Assembly (NCBI GenBank): GCA_963838235.1 | Contig: CAWIQJ010000005.1 | Location: forward strand, 1,178,001-1,242,000 | Origin: JAFECT01 sp963838235 | GTDB taxonomy: Bacteria; Pseudomonadota; Alphaproteobacteria; Caulobacterales; Caulobacteraceae | DNA: 64,000 nucleotides | Direction: 5' to 3' | Shown: one piece after another, positions 31,561-40,528 of the stretch | Layout: each line of letters opens with the position of its first letter | How positions within the stretch are numbered: the stretch's first letter is position 1 | Translations under genes and position numbers: made by a program | Notes under the pieces: model-generated | What the model was told of the DNA's origin: nothing | What the model saw: the letters and a program-made list of their open reading frames with translations, nothing else | Database searches by the model: none

Positions 31561-33112
31561 TTAGGTCTGCCGTGCAATCGTCTTCGCAAGCGAGACCGCT
31601 TCTTCCGCTCGGAAATTCCCCTGACACTCGGGGCAGACGATCTCACCTTCAGCTGCAATTGTGAGACTCTGGCAGTGAGGGCAGATAATCAAAAAGTGTT
31701 CCAACGCCTCTTCCAGGCTCACATCTGAGACGACCGCGATCGCAAGCCGTGGATCTACAACTCCGTAGAGATACTGGGGCCGGTTGCCTGGATTTGGCAC
31801 GTCACCGATTTTCACAACTGCTCCAAATCCCTGCCATTTTTGTATTTTTGATCGGGCAGCTTGCTGCGAAATTCTAAATACGTCGCTTGCCAAGCTATTG
31901 ATTGTAAAGTTTAGTTCGCCAACTTTCTTGATTTCTCCAAAGTGTTTTGAATACAGCTCTCGCGCTCGATCAATAGAAAATGCCACAAGCGCGGCCTTAA
32001 CAGTCCGAAATTCAATCTTTGGACCAAACGTTCCTGATTTGGTATGTTCGTCCACAATCCTTTTGCAAATCCGGATCATGTCACGCGGCGAACCGTATGC
32101 AAAATAAGCAACGAGTTTATGCACATCGTACGGTGACTCGACGACCAACTCGTCCAAGCGAGAAATAGCTCCATTCGAATAGCTAAAAAGTCGCCTCTGG
32201 AGAACCTTTTCGAGTTCAAGGACTGACCAATCTAGCGTGTATTCGAGAAGCCTATCGGGCCGCCCGCCGGCCTCTTGGTAGAAGCGTTTGGTTTGGTCCC
32301 AAAGAAAGAACTTAAATGCCACCCCTGGCGTTTCCAATAACGGCAAATCAATAAGCAATGATTCTAGAAATTGAAAAGCTCGCTCCGCATTGCTGGCGGT
32401 AGAAGGAATTTCATCCACGCGATCAACCAATATATATATAGAGCTAAACCCGCATTTTCGAGCCAGCTCAATCAGCGAGCTAAATTTAAACCTGATAGAT
32501 TCTTCCTTTGGTTTGAGAGTTTGTTCTGCTGATTCTGAATTTTCCGAAATGAAATCTCGCCGCAATTGCGTTTATGAGCGTGACCACTACGCCGCCATAG
32601 CGGTTCCAAGCGTCGACAGTCTTGTCACCCATCGATTTTATGGCTGTAAGCGACTTTTTGAATTTTTCCGAATTCAAATCGCCCAGCAATTCCCTCGACA
32701 AGCCAACCAAAAGCATTTTGTCGAACTTAGTCATCGCGCCGGGGTCGATCTCGTCATCTTGTATTTTCAACAATATGGCAAGAAGAAGTGTCCGGCATAT
32801 ATTATGTAAGTGGAATTCCTGAGGCGCAACTTGAGCTCTCGGCAAGGTTTCAGTAGGGAAGTTGTCGTAAGCTATACAAAGAAAGGTGCCATCCTTGGCG
32901 CTCTTTTGCTCTATCATAATCTTCTGAGCGGTTTTACCCCCACCCCTGGGAGCAAACACAACGTTGCTTTTCGGAACCTTTGGGTCGCCTACAACTGCGG
33001 GAAAGAATGGAGGCTCGACGAAATAGTCACCGATCAGCGGTTCATCGGCAGCGTTCGTTGACGCGAAGGGGTCTTCTTTAAATCCGAAGGTTTTGAGAAA
33101 TTCGGCTGACAA
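31561..33112 (-). CDS. P-loop ATPase with C-terminal zinc ribbon (frameshifted)
   Basis: About 516 residues after removing one extra A from the run at 32540-32543. TTG start at 33112 after GGGAGG. The N-terminus FGFKEDPFASTNAADEPLIG leads to the Walker A loop FAPRGGGKTA; Walker B is SIYILVDRVDEIP. The last 60 residues carry CPHCQ-14-CPEC, a zinc ribbon. The layout resembles poorly known bacterial AAA/STAND-like ATPases (Sll1717 or ORC/CDC6-like groups), some found near defence genes. Strongly lower GC than the core genome. Function unknown; the two frames could also be two overlapping genes. Confidence 0.7.
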
Positions 33113-33210
33113 GTTTGTCCTCCCGCGAAGTCTTGTTCTGTCGCCAATCTAGCACGCCCGCTGGAATAGCGCCTAGGTTTGAAAGGGTGCGGAACTATCG
33201 CGAAAGTAGC

Positions 33211-33224
33211 TCGTGACGTCACGA
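33211..33224. promoter_or_regulatory. 14-bp perfect palindrome upstream of the ATPase
   Basis: TCGTGACGTCACGA is self-complementary over 14 bases and lies 99 bases upstream of the ATPase start and 84 before the PhyH remnant. It is a possible operator. No other evidence links it to either gene. Confidence 0.35.
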
Positions 33225-33307
33225 TCATGCGCGGCAAGGGAATGAGGTGACAAGACCAACATTGCTTATCCCAAGCCGAAACAAGGTCGCAGGCCGAGGG
33301 AACAGAA

Positions 33308-33850
33308 ATGCTCGACACATCTCCCTCCGATGATGACCCCACACTCGAGCACGACGGCGCGTGCATCGCTCGCTGCGCGGTGAGCGACGAGGCGATCGAT
33401 ACGCTGGTCGCGGGACTGGGCGATGCGAGCAGTCCCGGGCGCCGGCTGTACGGCCACCCTGCCCTCCCGCCGCTTGTCTCGCAGAGCGGACCGCTCCGCG
33501 CGCTCGCGGCGTTTGTTCTCGGGCCGGCGGCGCGGCCGGTGCGGACGATCCTGTTTGACAAGACGGCGGAGGCGAACTGGCCGCTCGGGTGGCGCCAGGA
33601 TCGTGTGATCGCGGTGAAGCAGCGGATCGAGGTCGAGGGCTTTGACGCCTGGACGCGGAAGGATGGCGTCTGGCACGTCTCGCCGCCGTTCGCCGTTCTC
33701 GCCGGCATGGTGACGATGCGGTTGCATATCGACGTCGTCGACGATGACAACGCCCCGCTGTTGATCGCGCCCGGATCGCATCGCCTGGGCGGATCGCGGA
33801 GGCCGACCTCGACGAGGTGGTGGCGCGATGCGGCGCTGACGTGCCTGGCA
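33308..33850 (+). pseudogene. Phytanoyl-CoA dioxygenase-like remnant
   Basis: A GC-rich piece of an Fe(II)/2-oxoglutarate dioxygenase. Recognisable blocks are RTILFDKTAEANWPLGWRQD, GVWHVSPPFAVLAGMVTMRL and APLLIAPGSHR. The first iron ligand is changed: the usual WHQD reads WRQD. After a frame change near 33790 the sequence continues GRIAEADLDEVVARCGADV and then stops matching at about 33850, where low-GC sequence starts. The second half with the distal His is missing. It is a broken gene between two foreign low-GC stretches. Confidence 0.75.
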
Positions 33851-33857
33851 ATCACCG

Positions 33858-34268
33858 CTATTGGTGCACTAAGTACCAGCACACGATAGCGGAACTGGAC
33901 AAGCATACCGATCCGACCAAAAACGAGGCTAGAGTTTCGTACCGGCGGCGGCTTGACGATCGGACGAATTCCATCACGAAGTCCAACACGCTCTCTGATG
34001 CCAAGTGCGGATTTTTGCGTCGCTCCGCCTCCCAAACCCTGTTCAACTCTTGCCCCGCAATCGTCAGCACAGCGCCGGAGGCAAGAAGAGAAAGAAAAAG
34101 CACGGCATTTATGGCGAGGGGCAGATGGGTCACTTTCATTGAAAACAAAAAGTTACACGCGACGGACAACAGAATAATCCCGACGACGTCCAATAGGCGG
34201 GGTTCGATTTTCAAGATCGCGCGTGTGAGATATCTATCGACAAAATTGAGCGATTGATCTTGGCGCAT
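33858..34268 (-). CDS. Small three-helix membrane protein, unknown
   Basis: 136 residues from the ATG at 34266-34268 (a TTG two codons upstream would overlap the previous stop). Three hydrophobic segments at about residues 26-45, 49-72 and 112-136, with a charged stretch between the second and third containing EAERRKNP and SSSRRRYE. No family recognised. Last gene of the five-gene low-GC operon, immediately after the 478-residue protein. Its 3' end abuts the truncated PhyH remnant. Confidence 0.6.
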   Translation of the reverse strand: MRQDQSLNFVDRYLTRAILKIEPRLLDVVGIILLSVACNFLFSMKVTHLPLAINAVLFLSLLASGAVLTIAGQELNRVWEAERRKNPHLASESVLDFVMEFVRSSSRRRYETLASFLVGSVCLSSSAIVCWYLVHQ

Positions 34269-34270
34269 GA

Positions 34271-35707
34271 TCAAGCAGAATGGGCCCAGCGTAGGAACGC
34301 CACTCTGAGTTCATCCCGTTTCGATGTCCAAATTGAATCGTTTTCTTTGACCGCAAGCTGCAGTTCTTCGAACAAGAGCGCAGCACTAGAATGTTCCTCG
34401 CTCGCGATTCGATCGGCGAATGGGATGGCAGAGTTAGCTGCCTTTACGACGGGCGTATCTCCCTGACTGCTACCAGGCATCTCGCTACTGCAGTAGTGAC
34501 GTACCGCGTGCAGCAGCTTGGTTACCTCGTCTTTCGACGCGAGCTTGGATTCATTAAACGGCTTATCGAGCTCGATGCCATACTCGTCCAAAATCGTTTC
34601 GCGTTCTCCGCTCTTAGACACGTCCGACAGCCAGGCGTCTATGCGGTCCGTCATGATCGATAAGAGATGCGCCATGGTGGACAGGCGAATTAAGCTCGGC
34701 ATCGAGAGGCCTATACCGACGGGAATTTTCTGCCCGTGTTCGATTTCCCAGATTGCCAAGCGATCCTTACCTTTGAGCTCAAGGAATTCGACAACGCCCA
34801 TATCCGTGAACACCGCGCGAAACGTCTGCGGATCGGAAACGAGAGTGTTGTGCAAGCCGCTGATAGCTGCGGAGAGGAGCTTGGCTCGTGCGTTCTCAAG
34901 CTTGGTCGCGTCACCATAAAACTCGCTAAAGCGGCTCGCGAAGTCTCTCGCGCCATGAAAATCGTTCACTTGCGCAATTTCGAGTTCCGCCCTAACTCGG
35001 CGCTCAAGAACCTTCGATACACTCTCATAGTGTTCCAACTGCGTAAGGAAATATTGGCGGTTCTTAATTTTTGTAAGCGACGATGCCAAAATCTTCGCCG
35101 CTACGTGCGAAGGGCCAAAGTAAAGGAAGTGAGCGCGCTCTTCCGGTCGCCTCCTGGACGTCTCGATCAATTCTTCGAACTGCTCAGCGTTCAGTCGGAC
35201 CCGCGTCCCATTAGGCACGGCAATGCCCAGGCGCCTCGCCAGCCTGGACGAAAAGCTCTCCGGAAAGACCATCGCCACACGACGCTGAAGGCCGAGTTGA
35301 ACGATCGTCCAAGAAGCCTCCCTTTCAGGAGTTAGGAAAAGCGGAAACAATCCTACGCTCGGAATAAGTTCATATCCCCAGCTGAAAATATCGTACCGCT
35401 CAGGAGCATCTTGAAGATGCAACGCCTTCTCGAACTCCTTGCCTTCGACAGCCTCTATCAAAGGGCGAAACAGCCGGTCGAACGTGCTGCTTCCCCACGG
35501 AGCGGGCACACCTGCGATCGGGATTCGAGTGAGTGCAAGGCTAAGTTCTTCCTGGTCGGGCGAACCGTTGCGTATGAGCCAATCGGTCAGCCGACGCTCA
35601 ACGTCGTCCCGGTTGAGACCACGTTCGGCCAGCTTTTCGATCACGGAACTGTATCGTGACGCGACTGGTGCTTGCGTAGCCAAGCCATCCCCCGAGCGCA
35701 GGCTCAA
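34271..35707 (-). CDS. Unrecognised 478-residue cytoplasmic protein
   Basis: No known domain seen. No signal peptide or membrane helix. The protein looks mainly alpha-helical, with charged segments such as KVLERRVRAELEIAQVNDF and a Trp/Tyr-rich part near residues 105-130 (YDIFSWGYELIPSVGLFPLF). The start is uncertain: TTG at 35707 is the longest option. It lies 36 bases after the ABC ATPase gene and is joined to the small membrane protein downstream, so it belongs to the transporter operon. Codon use and GC are lower than in flanking core genes. Confidence 0.7.
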   Translation of the reverse strand: MSLRSGDGLATQAPVASRYSSVIEKLAERGLNRDDVERRLTDWLIRNGSPDQEELSLALTRIPIAGVPAPWGSSTFDRLFRPLIEAVEGKEFEKALHLQDAPERYDIFSWGYELIPSVGLFPLFLTPEREASWTIVQLGLQRRVAMVFPESFSSRLARRLGIAVPNGTRVRLNAEQFEELIETSRRRPEERAHFLYFGPSHVAAKILASSLTKIKNRQYFLTQLEHYESVSKVLERRVRAELEIAQVNDFHGARDFASRFSEFYGDATKLENARAKLLSAAISGLHNTLVSDPQTFRAVFTDMGVVEFLELKGKDRLAIWEIEHGQKIPVGIGLSMPSLIRLSTMAHLLSIMTDRIDAWLSDVSKSGERETILDEYGIELDKPFNESKLASKDEVTKLLHAVRHYCSSEMPGSSQGDTPVVKAANSAIPFADRIASEEHSSAALLFEELQLAVKENDSIWTSKRDELRVAFLRWAHSA

Positions 35708-35743
35708 TGCAATCTCTGCGTTACATCTAACTGTCTCATCACG

Positions 35744-36476
35744 CTAGCCACGAAAGCGTTCGACCTCAGGGTCTGTGGACGAAAAAAAGTCTGGCACTGA
35801 AAAGACGTCCAGGCTCCCACCATCTCTAATGAAGACTACGCGATCCGCGAAATGTGGAATCAAAGAGACATAATGCGTGGCGAATACTATGTGGCGCAGA
35901 TGACCGCCCAAAATATGCGTGAGCGATTTTATTATCGCCGCAGTAGTAGGGGGATCAAGCGAGGAAGTTATTTCATCGATAAAGAGTACTGCAGGGCTGA
36001 GAACAATAGATCGCGCCAGTAGTGTTCTCTGGTATTGCCCATTCGATATTTTACCTGGAAATTCGCCAAGGAGGTGGGAAATGCCGAAGTCTTCGGCGAC
36101 CTTTTCAATCGATGCGATGGAGTTCAGCTCAGAATGCCGTCTCGCGGAAGGCAATGCGAGCAGATTTGACCGCACCGTCCTGAACGGAAGGAGAGCTTGA
36201 CCCTGACCGACATAATGCACGAAGCGGCGAAGGTCCGTCGTGTCTCCTGGCAGGCGATACTCGTGATCCAACCGGTACGTCGCCTCACCTGCGCTAATCG
36301 GATGCAATCCAGCGAGCGTCTTCAAGAGGGTGGTCTTGCCGTCGCCGCTCCTCCCGACAAGCGCCGTCATTTTCCCTGATTTTAAGCGCAAGCCCTTCGA
36401 CATGCAGCTCGAAGTGAGGCCCATGCCCGGTCTTTAGGCTGTTCACTTCTAGGACCGTGTTAGATAGCGCGGTCAT
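35744..36476 (-). CDS. ABC transporter ATP-binding protein (frameshifted)
   Basis: Energises the permease encoded just upstream. An extra A in the run at 36380-36383 splits it; corrected, the protein starts MTALSNTVLEVNSLKTGHG. Walker A is GRSGDGKTT, Q-loop YVGQGQALLPF, a divergent signature ISNGQYQRTLLARSI (SNGQ rather than SGGQ), Walker B AVLFIDEITSSLD and H-loop FATHY. About 243 residues. The ATG overlaps the permease stop by four bases. Most like polar amino acid importers. Confidence 0.88.
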
Positions 36477-37117
36477 TGCTTAAAATATCGCAGTCGCTCG
36501 ACAAGACGTCCAATAAACGCGAGCGGGATTGTAAGGATCACGTACACGACGGCTACGGAAGCCCAGGCCTCGATGCTGTGAAACGTATTAGCCATTGTCA
36601 CTCGCGCGACAAAAGCGAGGTCGGGGACCCCGATGACGGAGGCGAGGCTGGATAGCTTTAAATTGCCGATCCAGAACGCAATATGAGGTGCCCAACTGAG
36701 CCGGAAGAGATTGGGAAAGACGACCAGCCGGTATCGCTCCCTTTGCGATGCGCCGATGCCCGCAAGGCCGTCGAGCTGCTGAACCGGTATCTGGGCGTAC
36801 GCCGCACGAAGAGTGTCAGCGGTTTGCGCCGCCTGGCTGATCGAGAGACCAATCGCTGCTGACGTCAGTGCATCCGGCACGGGGAGCGAGAAGACTCGAA
36901 AGGGAAAATAGAAGACGGCGAAGATCCAGATCAGGTTCGGAACCGCGCGAACACCGTCTAATATGGGGTAGGCAATTCGAGCAAGTAATCCACGGCTGAA
37001 CAACCAAATTAGGACACCTACACCGGTACCAAGCAATGAACTAACGAGCGTCAGCGTGATCGTGACCAGGCACGCGGATAGTATGGCTTGGGGTTGGGTT
37101 GTGAAAAAGTCGATCAT
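36473..37117 (-). CDS. ABC transporter permease, amino acid type
   Basis: 214 residues with about five membrane helices. The cytoplasmic coupling helix has the EAA-loop pattern LAGIGASQRERYRLVVFP, as in HisM/GlnP permeases. Only one permease gene is present, so it should act as a homodimer. It lies six bases after the binding-protein gene and overlaps the ATPase start. Confidence 0.88.
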   Translation of the reverse strand: MIDFFTTQPQAILSACLVTITLTLVSSLLGTGVGVLIWLFSRGLLARIAYPILDGVRAVPNLIWIFAVFYFPFRVFSLPVPDALTSAAIGLSISQAAQTADTLRAAYAQIPVQQLDGLAGIGASQRERYRLVVFPNLFRLSWAPHIAFWIGNLKLSSLASVIGVPDLAFVARVTMANTFHSIEAWASVAVVYVILTIPLAFIGRLVERLRYFKQ

Positions 37118-37123
37118 TAACGG

Positions 37124-38020
37124 TCAGTCGCCCGGTGCGGTCGAATACTGCTGGACAGGAAATTCGTTATAAAGTTTCCACTTCCCAGCAATTCGCGCCA
37201 GAGTGCCGTCGGCGCGGATCACATCGAGCGATACGTTTAGGAAATCCACGAGATCTCTTGACGACTTTGGAACAATAAAGGCGGCGGCAACGCGCGCGGG
37301 CGGGGCGTCGAGTCCTATCGCCGTGACCTTTTCATTGTTTGCCGCGACGTATTGCGAGATTGTAGGCACATCTTGTAGTGCCGCATCCGCGCGCCCAGCG
37401 ACAACTGCATTGAGCGGAACGAAACCGTCATCACCAGTCGGTAGGATCATGAGGTGAGCATGGTGAAAATTTGCGCGAGCAAAGTCCGTTGAAGTCCAGC
37501 CTTCAGCGAGAGCAATTGTCACCCCCTCACGATCCAGATCGGCGAGCGCGTGAAAGCGGTTGTCGCCCCGCCGAATGAGAGCGACGCCTACGCCGAAATA
37601 GCCGAACGGCTTTGTGAAAAGAAATTCTTGCGCACGAGGAACCGTCTCGTAAATGGCATCGGCGAACACGTCGATTCTGCCAGAGTTCATGTCTGCGAGC
37701 AGCGTATCAAAAGTCGATAATGTCCACTGGATTTTCGGGACTGGCTGCATTCGCGAGACGATCTCGGAGAACACGTCGACGAGGAAACCAGTTGGCTTTG
37801 ACGGGTCGGCCGAGTTAGCGATCGTATAGGGCCGAAAGCCTCCATACCCTGCACGGAAAAGTTTGCTTTTTAGAATGCGATCGACCGACGCGTCCGGTGA
37901 GGAATTCGATGCGAGGCCATTTCTTGTGCAGCCTGGCAGGACGCCTATGAGCCCACCTATTATGCTAGCGCCGGCCGCAATGAGCGTGTTTCGCCTCGTA
38001 AAAAGAATGTTTTCGGCCAC
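37124..38020 (-). CDS. Amino-acid-type substrate-binding protein (lipoprotein)
   Basis: Type-3 periplasmic binding protein of 298 residues. GTG start at 38020 after AGGGGG. The N-terminus has a twin-arginine pair (FTRRNTLIAAGASIIGG) and a lipobox ending LPGC, so it is likely a lipoprotein. Domain blocks are FRPYTIANSADPSKPTGFLV, DVFSEIVSRM, DTLLADMNSGRIDVFADAIY, FTKPFGYFGVGVALI, VVAGRADAALQDVPTISQYV and DGTLARIAGKWKLY. Ligand unknown. First gene of the operon, preceded by an AT-rich promoter region. Confidence 0.88.
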   Translation of the reverse strand: MAENILFTRRNTLIAAGASIIGGLIGVLPGCTRNGLASNSSPDASVDRILKSKLFRAGYGGFRPYTIANSADPSKPTGFLVDVFSEIVSRMQPVPKIQWTLSTFDTLLADMNSGRIDVFADAIYETVPRAQEFLFTKPFGYFGVGVALIRRGDNRFHALADLDREGVTIALAEGWTSTDFARANFHHAHLMILPTGDDGFVPLNAVVAGRADAALQDVPTISQYVAANNEKVTAIGLDAPPARVAAAFIVPKSSRDLVDFLNVSLDVIRADGTLARIAGKWKLYNEFPVQQYSTAPGD

Positions 38021-38356
38021 AGCGCGATCCCCCTAACGCTATCCCACCTTAAGTAGCGCGAATTGGGCACTACGCCAACGGGCGCATGTAATCGAAATGC
38101 TGTAAGTGATTATAGAAATATTATAAGTATAATGGCGCGTATATCACGCCATATTGTTGGGCAATTCCTCAATATTGGTGGTGAATAGGTAGAGCGCGGA
38201 GATTTTCGTGCTTGAAGAGAGTATTTTGTATTCCACGACTGAATGCGGGCCGCAGGATTTGCGTACGATCCGCGGCAGGAGGAGACGGCGCTAGACGTGC
38301 TGCAGCGGTAAAATTGGGTTGCGTCCCCAATGCCCGCCGACGGCCACCTCCAGCGC
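38021..38356. promoter_or_regulatory. AT-rich promoter region with inverted repeat
   Basis: 336 bases without a gene between the low-GC operon and the serine hydrolase 3' end. It contains an inverted repeat ATGGCG-N9-CGCCAT at 38132-38152 and, reading toward the operon, AT-rich -10-like stretches at about 38105-38135. This is the likely promoter and operator of the substrate-binding-protein operon. GC rises again after about 38260, marking the island edge. Confidence 0.5.
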
Positions 38357-40327
38357 TCAACGAACCTCCACGTAAACGTAGTCGTGCTGGCTGTCGTGGA
38401 TGGTCAGCGTGCGTTGGCCGTCCTTGCTGCCGATCAGGGCATCGACGCCGATGCCGCCCGGGCCGATCGAGACGAGCGACACGCTGCCGTCAGCGTTTTT
38501 GCGGGTGGCGACCGGGCCTTCGATGAAGCCGGCCTTGATCCACTTGGCGCCGTCCTTGTCGGTGAGGGTGATCGTGTTGCCGACGACGCTGTCGTGGTAC
38601 TTCGCGGCCAGGTTTGCGAGCACCGCCGGATCGCCGGGTATGGTCAGCTTTGCACGACGCGCCGTGGCCTGGAGCTTGAGGCGGGCGGCGGCGGTCGCCA
38701 CTTCGTCGGCCGCTTCGGGCTTGCCGTCGTAGACGACTTCCATGAGGCGGCGCAGGAACGGGGCCAGCAGGTAGGGGCCGGAATCCGCGTTGGTCAGGAT
38801 CACGGCGCCGATGCCCGAGTCCGGCAGCGCCCACCAGTCGCTGTGGAAGCCCTGCAGGGTGCCGCCGTGGGTGACGACCGGCACGCCGTCGACGATTTCG
38901 TAGAACAGGCCCATGCCGTACCAGGCGTCTTCGCCGGTGGGCACGCCCTTCTTGCGGCGCTCGAGAATGTTAGCTTCGCTGACCAGCCGCTTGCCGTCGG
39001 GCGTCACGCCCTTGGACAGTTCCAGTTGCACGTACTTGGCCATGTCCGCCGAGCTCGACCAGGCGCCGCCGGCCGGACGGAAGGGCACGATCAGGTGATT
39101 AAAATAGTTCGACATCTCGACCATATGGCCGTCGATGTCGAAGCCGTGCGGCCGCGCCCAGTCGCCGCTCTCGCCCACTTTGAAATCGAAGGTCGTGTCG
39201 TGCATGCCCATCGGGTCGAAGATGCGCGTCTGCATGGCGTGGTCGTAGGCGGCGCCGAGCTCTTCGTGCGGATAGGCGAGCGAACCGCCGAGGAAGCCGG
39301 CCGCCGAGGCCATCAGGTTGTTGTACTGGAACAGTTCGCCGAAGTTGCTGGTGGGCGTGGTTTCGGAAAGCTGGCGGAAGGTGTCGGACGCCGGCGCGCC
39401 TTCGTCGCCGAGGATGAAGGCATAGTCCTTACGCGGCAGGCCGGTGCAGGCGCAGACGAGATGGCGCACCAGGGTCGCCTTGGTGGTGGCGTCGCTGCCG
39501 AGGCGGAACGACGGATAGAGATCGGTGACGTGCTGGTCCCACTTGAGCTTGCCTTCGTCGGCGAGGATGGCCAGCAGCAGGGTCGACATGCCCTTGGTGT
39601 TGGACGCGATCATGAACTTGGTGTGGGCATCGACGGGTTCCGAGCCGCCCAACTCGCGCACGCCGTAGCCGCCGACGTAGACGACCTGGCCGTGGTCGAT
39701 CAGGGCGATGCCGACGCCGGGGACGTCCAGTTCCTTGGCCGACTGCGCGACGAAATCGCGAAGCGCCTGGATGCGTTCGGGGGTGAGGTGATGGGGCGTG
39801 CGGCCGGCGAAGGTCTCGCGCACATAGCCGGCGGGACGCAGGCTGGCCTCGATGACTCCGACCGCGGCGGCGCGCTTGTTGGCGGTGGATTCCGCGCCGT
39901 CGGTGATCACGACGGTCCAGGATTTTCCCTGCCGCAGGACGAGCGCGCCCACGGCGGCCTTCTCGCTGGGCGAGGTTTCGTAGGCGATGCCCACTACTTC
40001 GTCCCAGCCGTTGCCGGGATTGCCCGCGGTGACCAGGCGCACGGGCCGCGACGCGGCGGGCTTGTAGAGCGACCAGGCCTTTGCGGCGGCGGCCTTGGCG
40101 TCGGGGGCGGCGCCCACGTCGACGACGGCGATGGTCAGGTTGTTCTCGGGGGCGACGAAGACGGTCTCGGGGCCCTGCACCGTCACGGCCCAATCCTTGG
40201 GCTGGGTATAGGCGATGCCGGCCGAGGTCTTGCCGGGGGTGTCGGCTGGGGCCGCCTGGGCGAGCACCGCGGACGGCAGGCATAGGAAGGCTGCGACCAG
40301 AGCGAGGGTCAGGGCTAACCGGTTCAT
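38357..40327 (-). CDS. Secreted serine hydrolase, beta-lactamase/DD-peptidase fold
   Basis: 656 residues from the ATG at 40325-40327. Signal peptide MNRLALTLALVAAFLCLPSA, cleaved near VLAQ. Residues about 25-150 are an extra N-terminal domain; the serine hydrolase domain follows. Catalytic motifs are SNTK (FMIASNTKGM), the YNN tyrosine motif (FQYNNLM) and HGG (VVTHGGTLQG). The C-terminal 150 residues form a beta-rich domain seen in class C-like esterases. It might hydrolyse esters, peptides or lactams. The long upstream frame to 41113 is antisense shadow. Confidence 0.88.
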   Translation of the reverse strand: MNRLALTLALVAAFLCLPSAVLAQAAPADTPGKTSAGIAYTQPKDWAVTVQGPETVFVAPENNLTIAVVDVGAAPDAKAAAAKAWSLYKPAASRPVRLVTAGNPGNGWDEVVGIAYETSPSEKAAVGALVLRQGKSWTVVITDGAESTANKRAAAVGVIEASLRPAGYVRETFAGRTPHHLTPERIQALRDFVAQSAKELDVPGVGIALIDHGQVVYVGGYGVRELGGSEPVDAHTKFMIASNTKGMSTLLLAILADEGKLKWDQHVTDLYPSFRLGSDATTKATLVRHLVCACTGLPRKDYAFILGDEGAPASDTFRQLSETTPTSNFGELFQYNNLMASAAGFLGGSLAYPHEELGAAYDHAMQTRIFDPMGMHDTTFDFKVGESGDWARPHGFDIDGHMVEMSNYFNHLIVPFRPAGGAWSSSADMAKYVQLELSKGVTPDGKRLVSEANILERRKKGVPTGEDAWYGMGLFYEIVDGVPVVTHGGTLQGFHSDWWALPDSGIGAVILTNADSGPYLLAPFLRRLMEVVYDGKPEAADEVATAAARLKLQATARRAKLTIPGDPAVLANLAAKYHDSVVGNTITLTDKDGAKWIKAGFIEGPVATRKNADGSVSLVSIGPGGIGVDALIGSKDGQRTLTIHDSQHDYVYVEVR

Positions 40328-40528
40328 TTGATCGCCAGTCCTTTGAGGGTGCGGTGTGCGCGGACCCGATCCTAGGACGATCTGGCTGGGATTCGAAATT
40401 AATTTTCCGCCATGGAATATTTTGCTGAAACAGAAAGGCACGCCGCCGGGTCCCAAACCGGGCAGGAAACCGCGGAGATCGCGGAGGGCCGAAGAGGTAC
40501 GGTACAATGACCGCAGGGGGGGCCGCAC

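Noticed and set aside
32486..32565. Programmed frameshift in the island ATPase
   Set aside because: The slip is a single extra A in an AAAA run, the same error type as in the ABC ATPase at 36380, so a consensus error is simpler.
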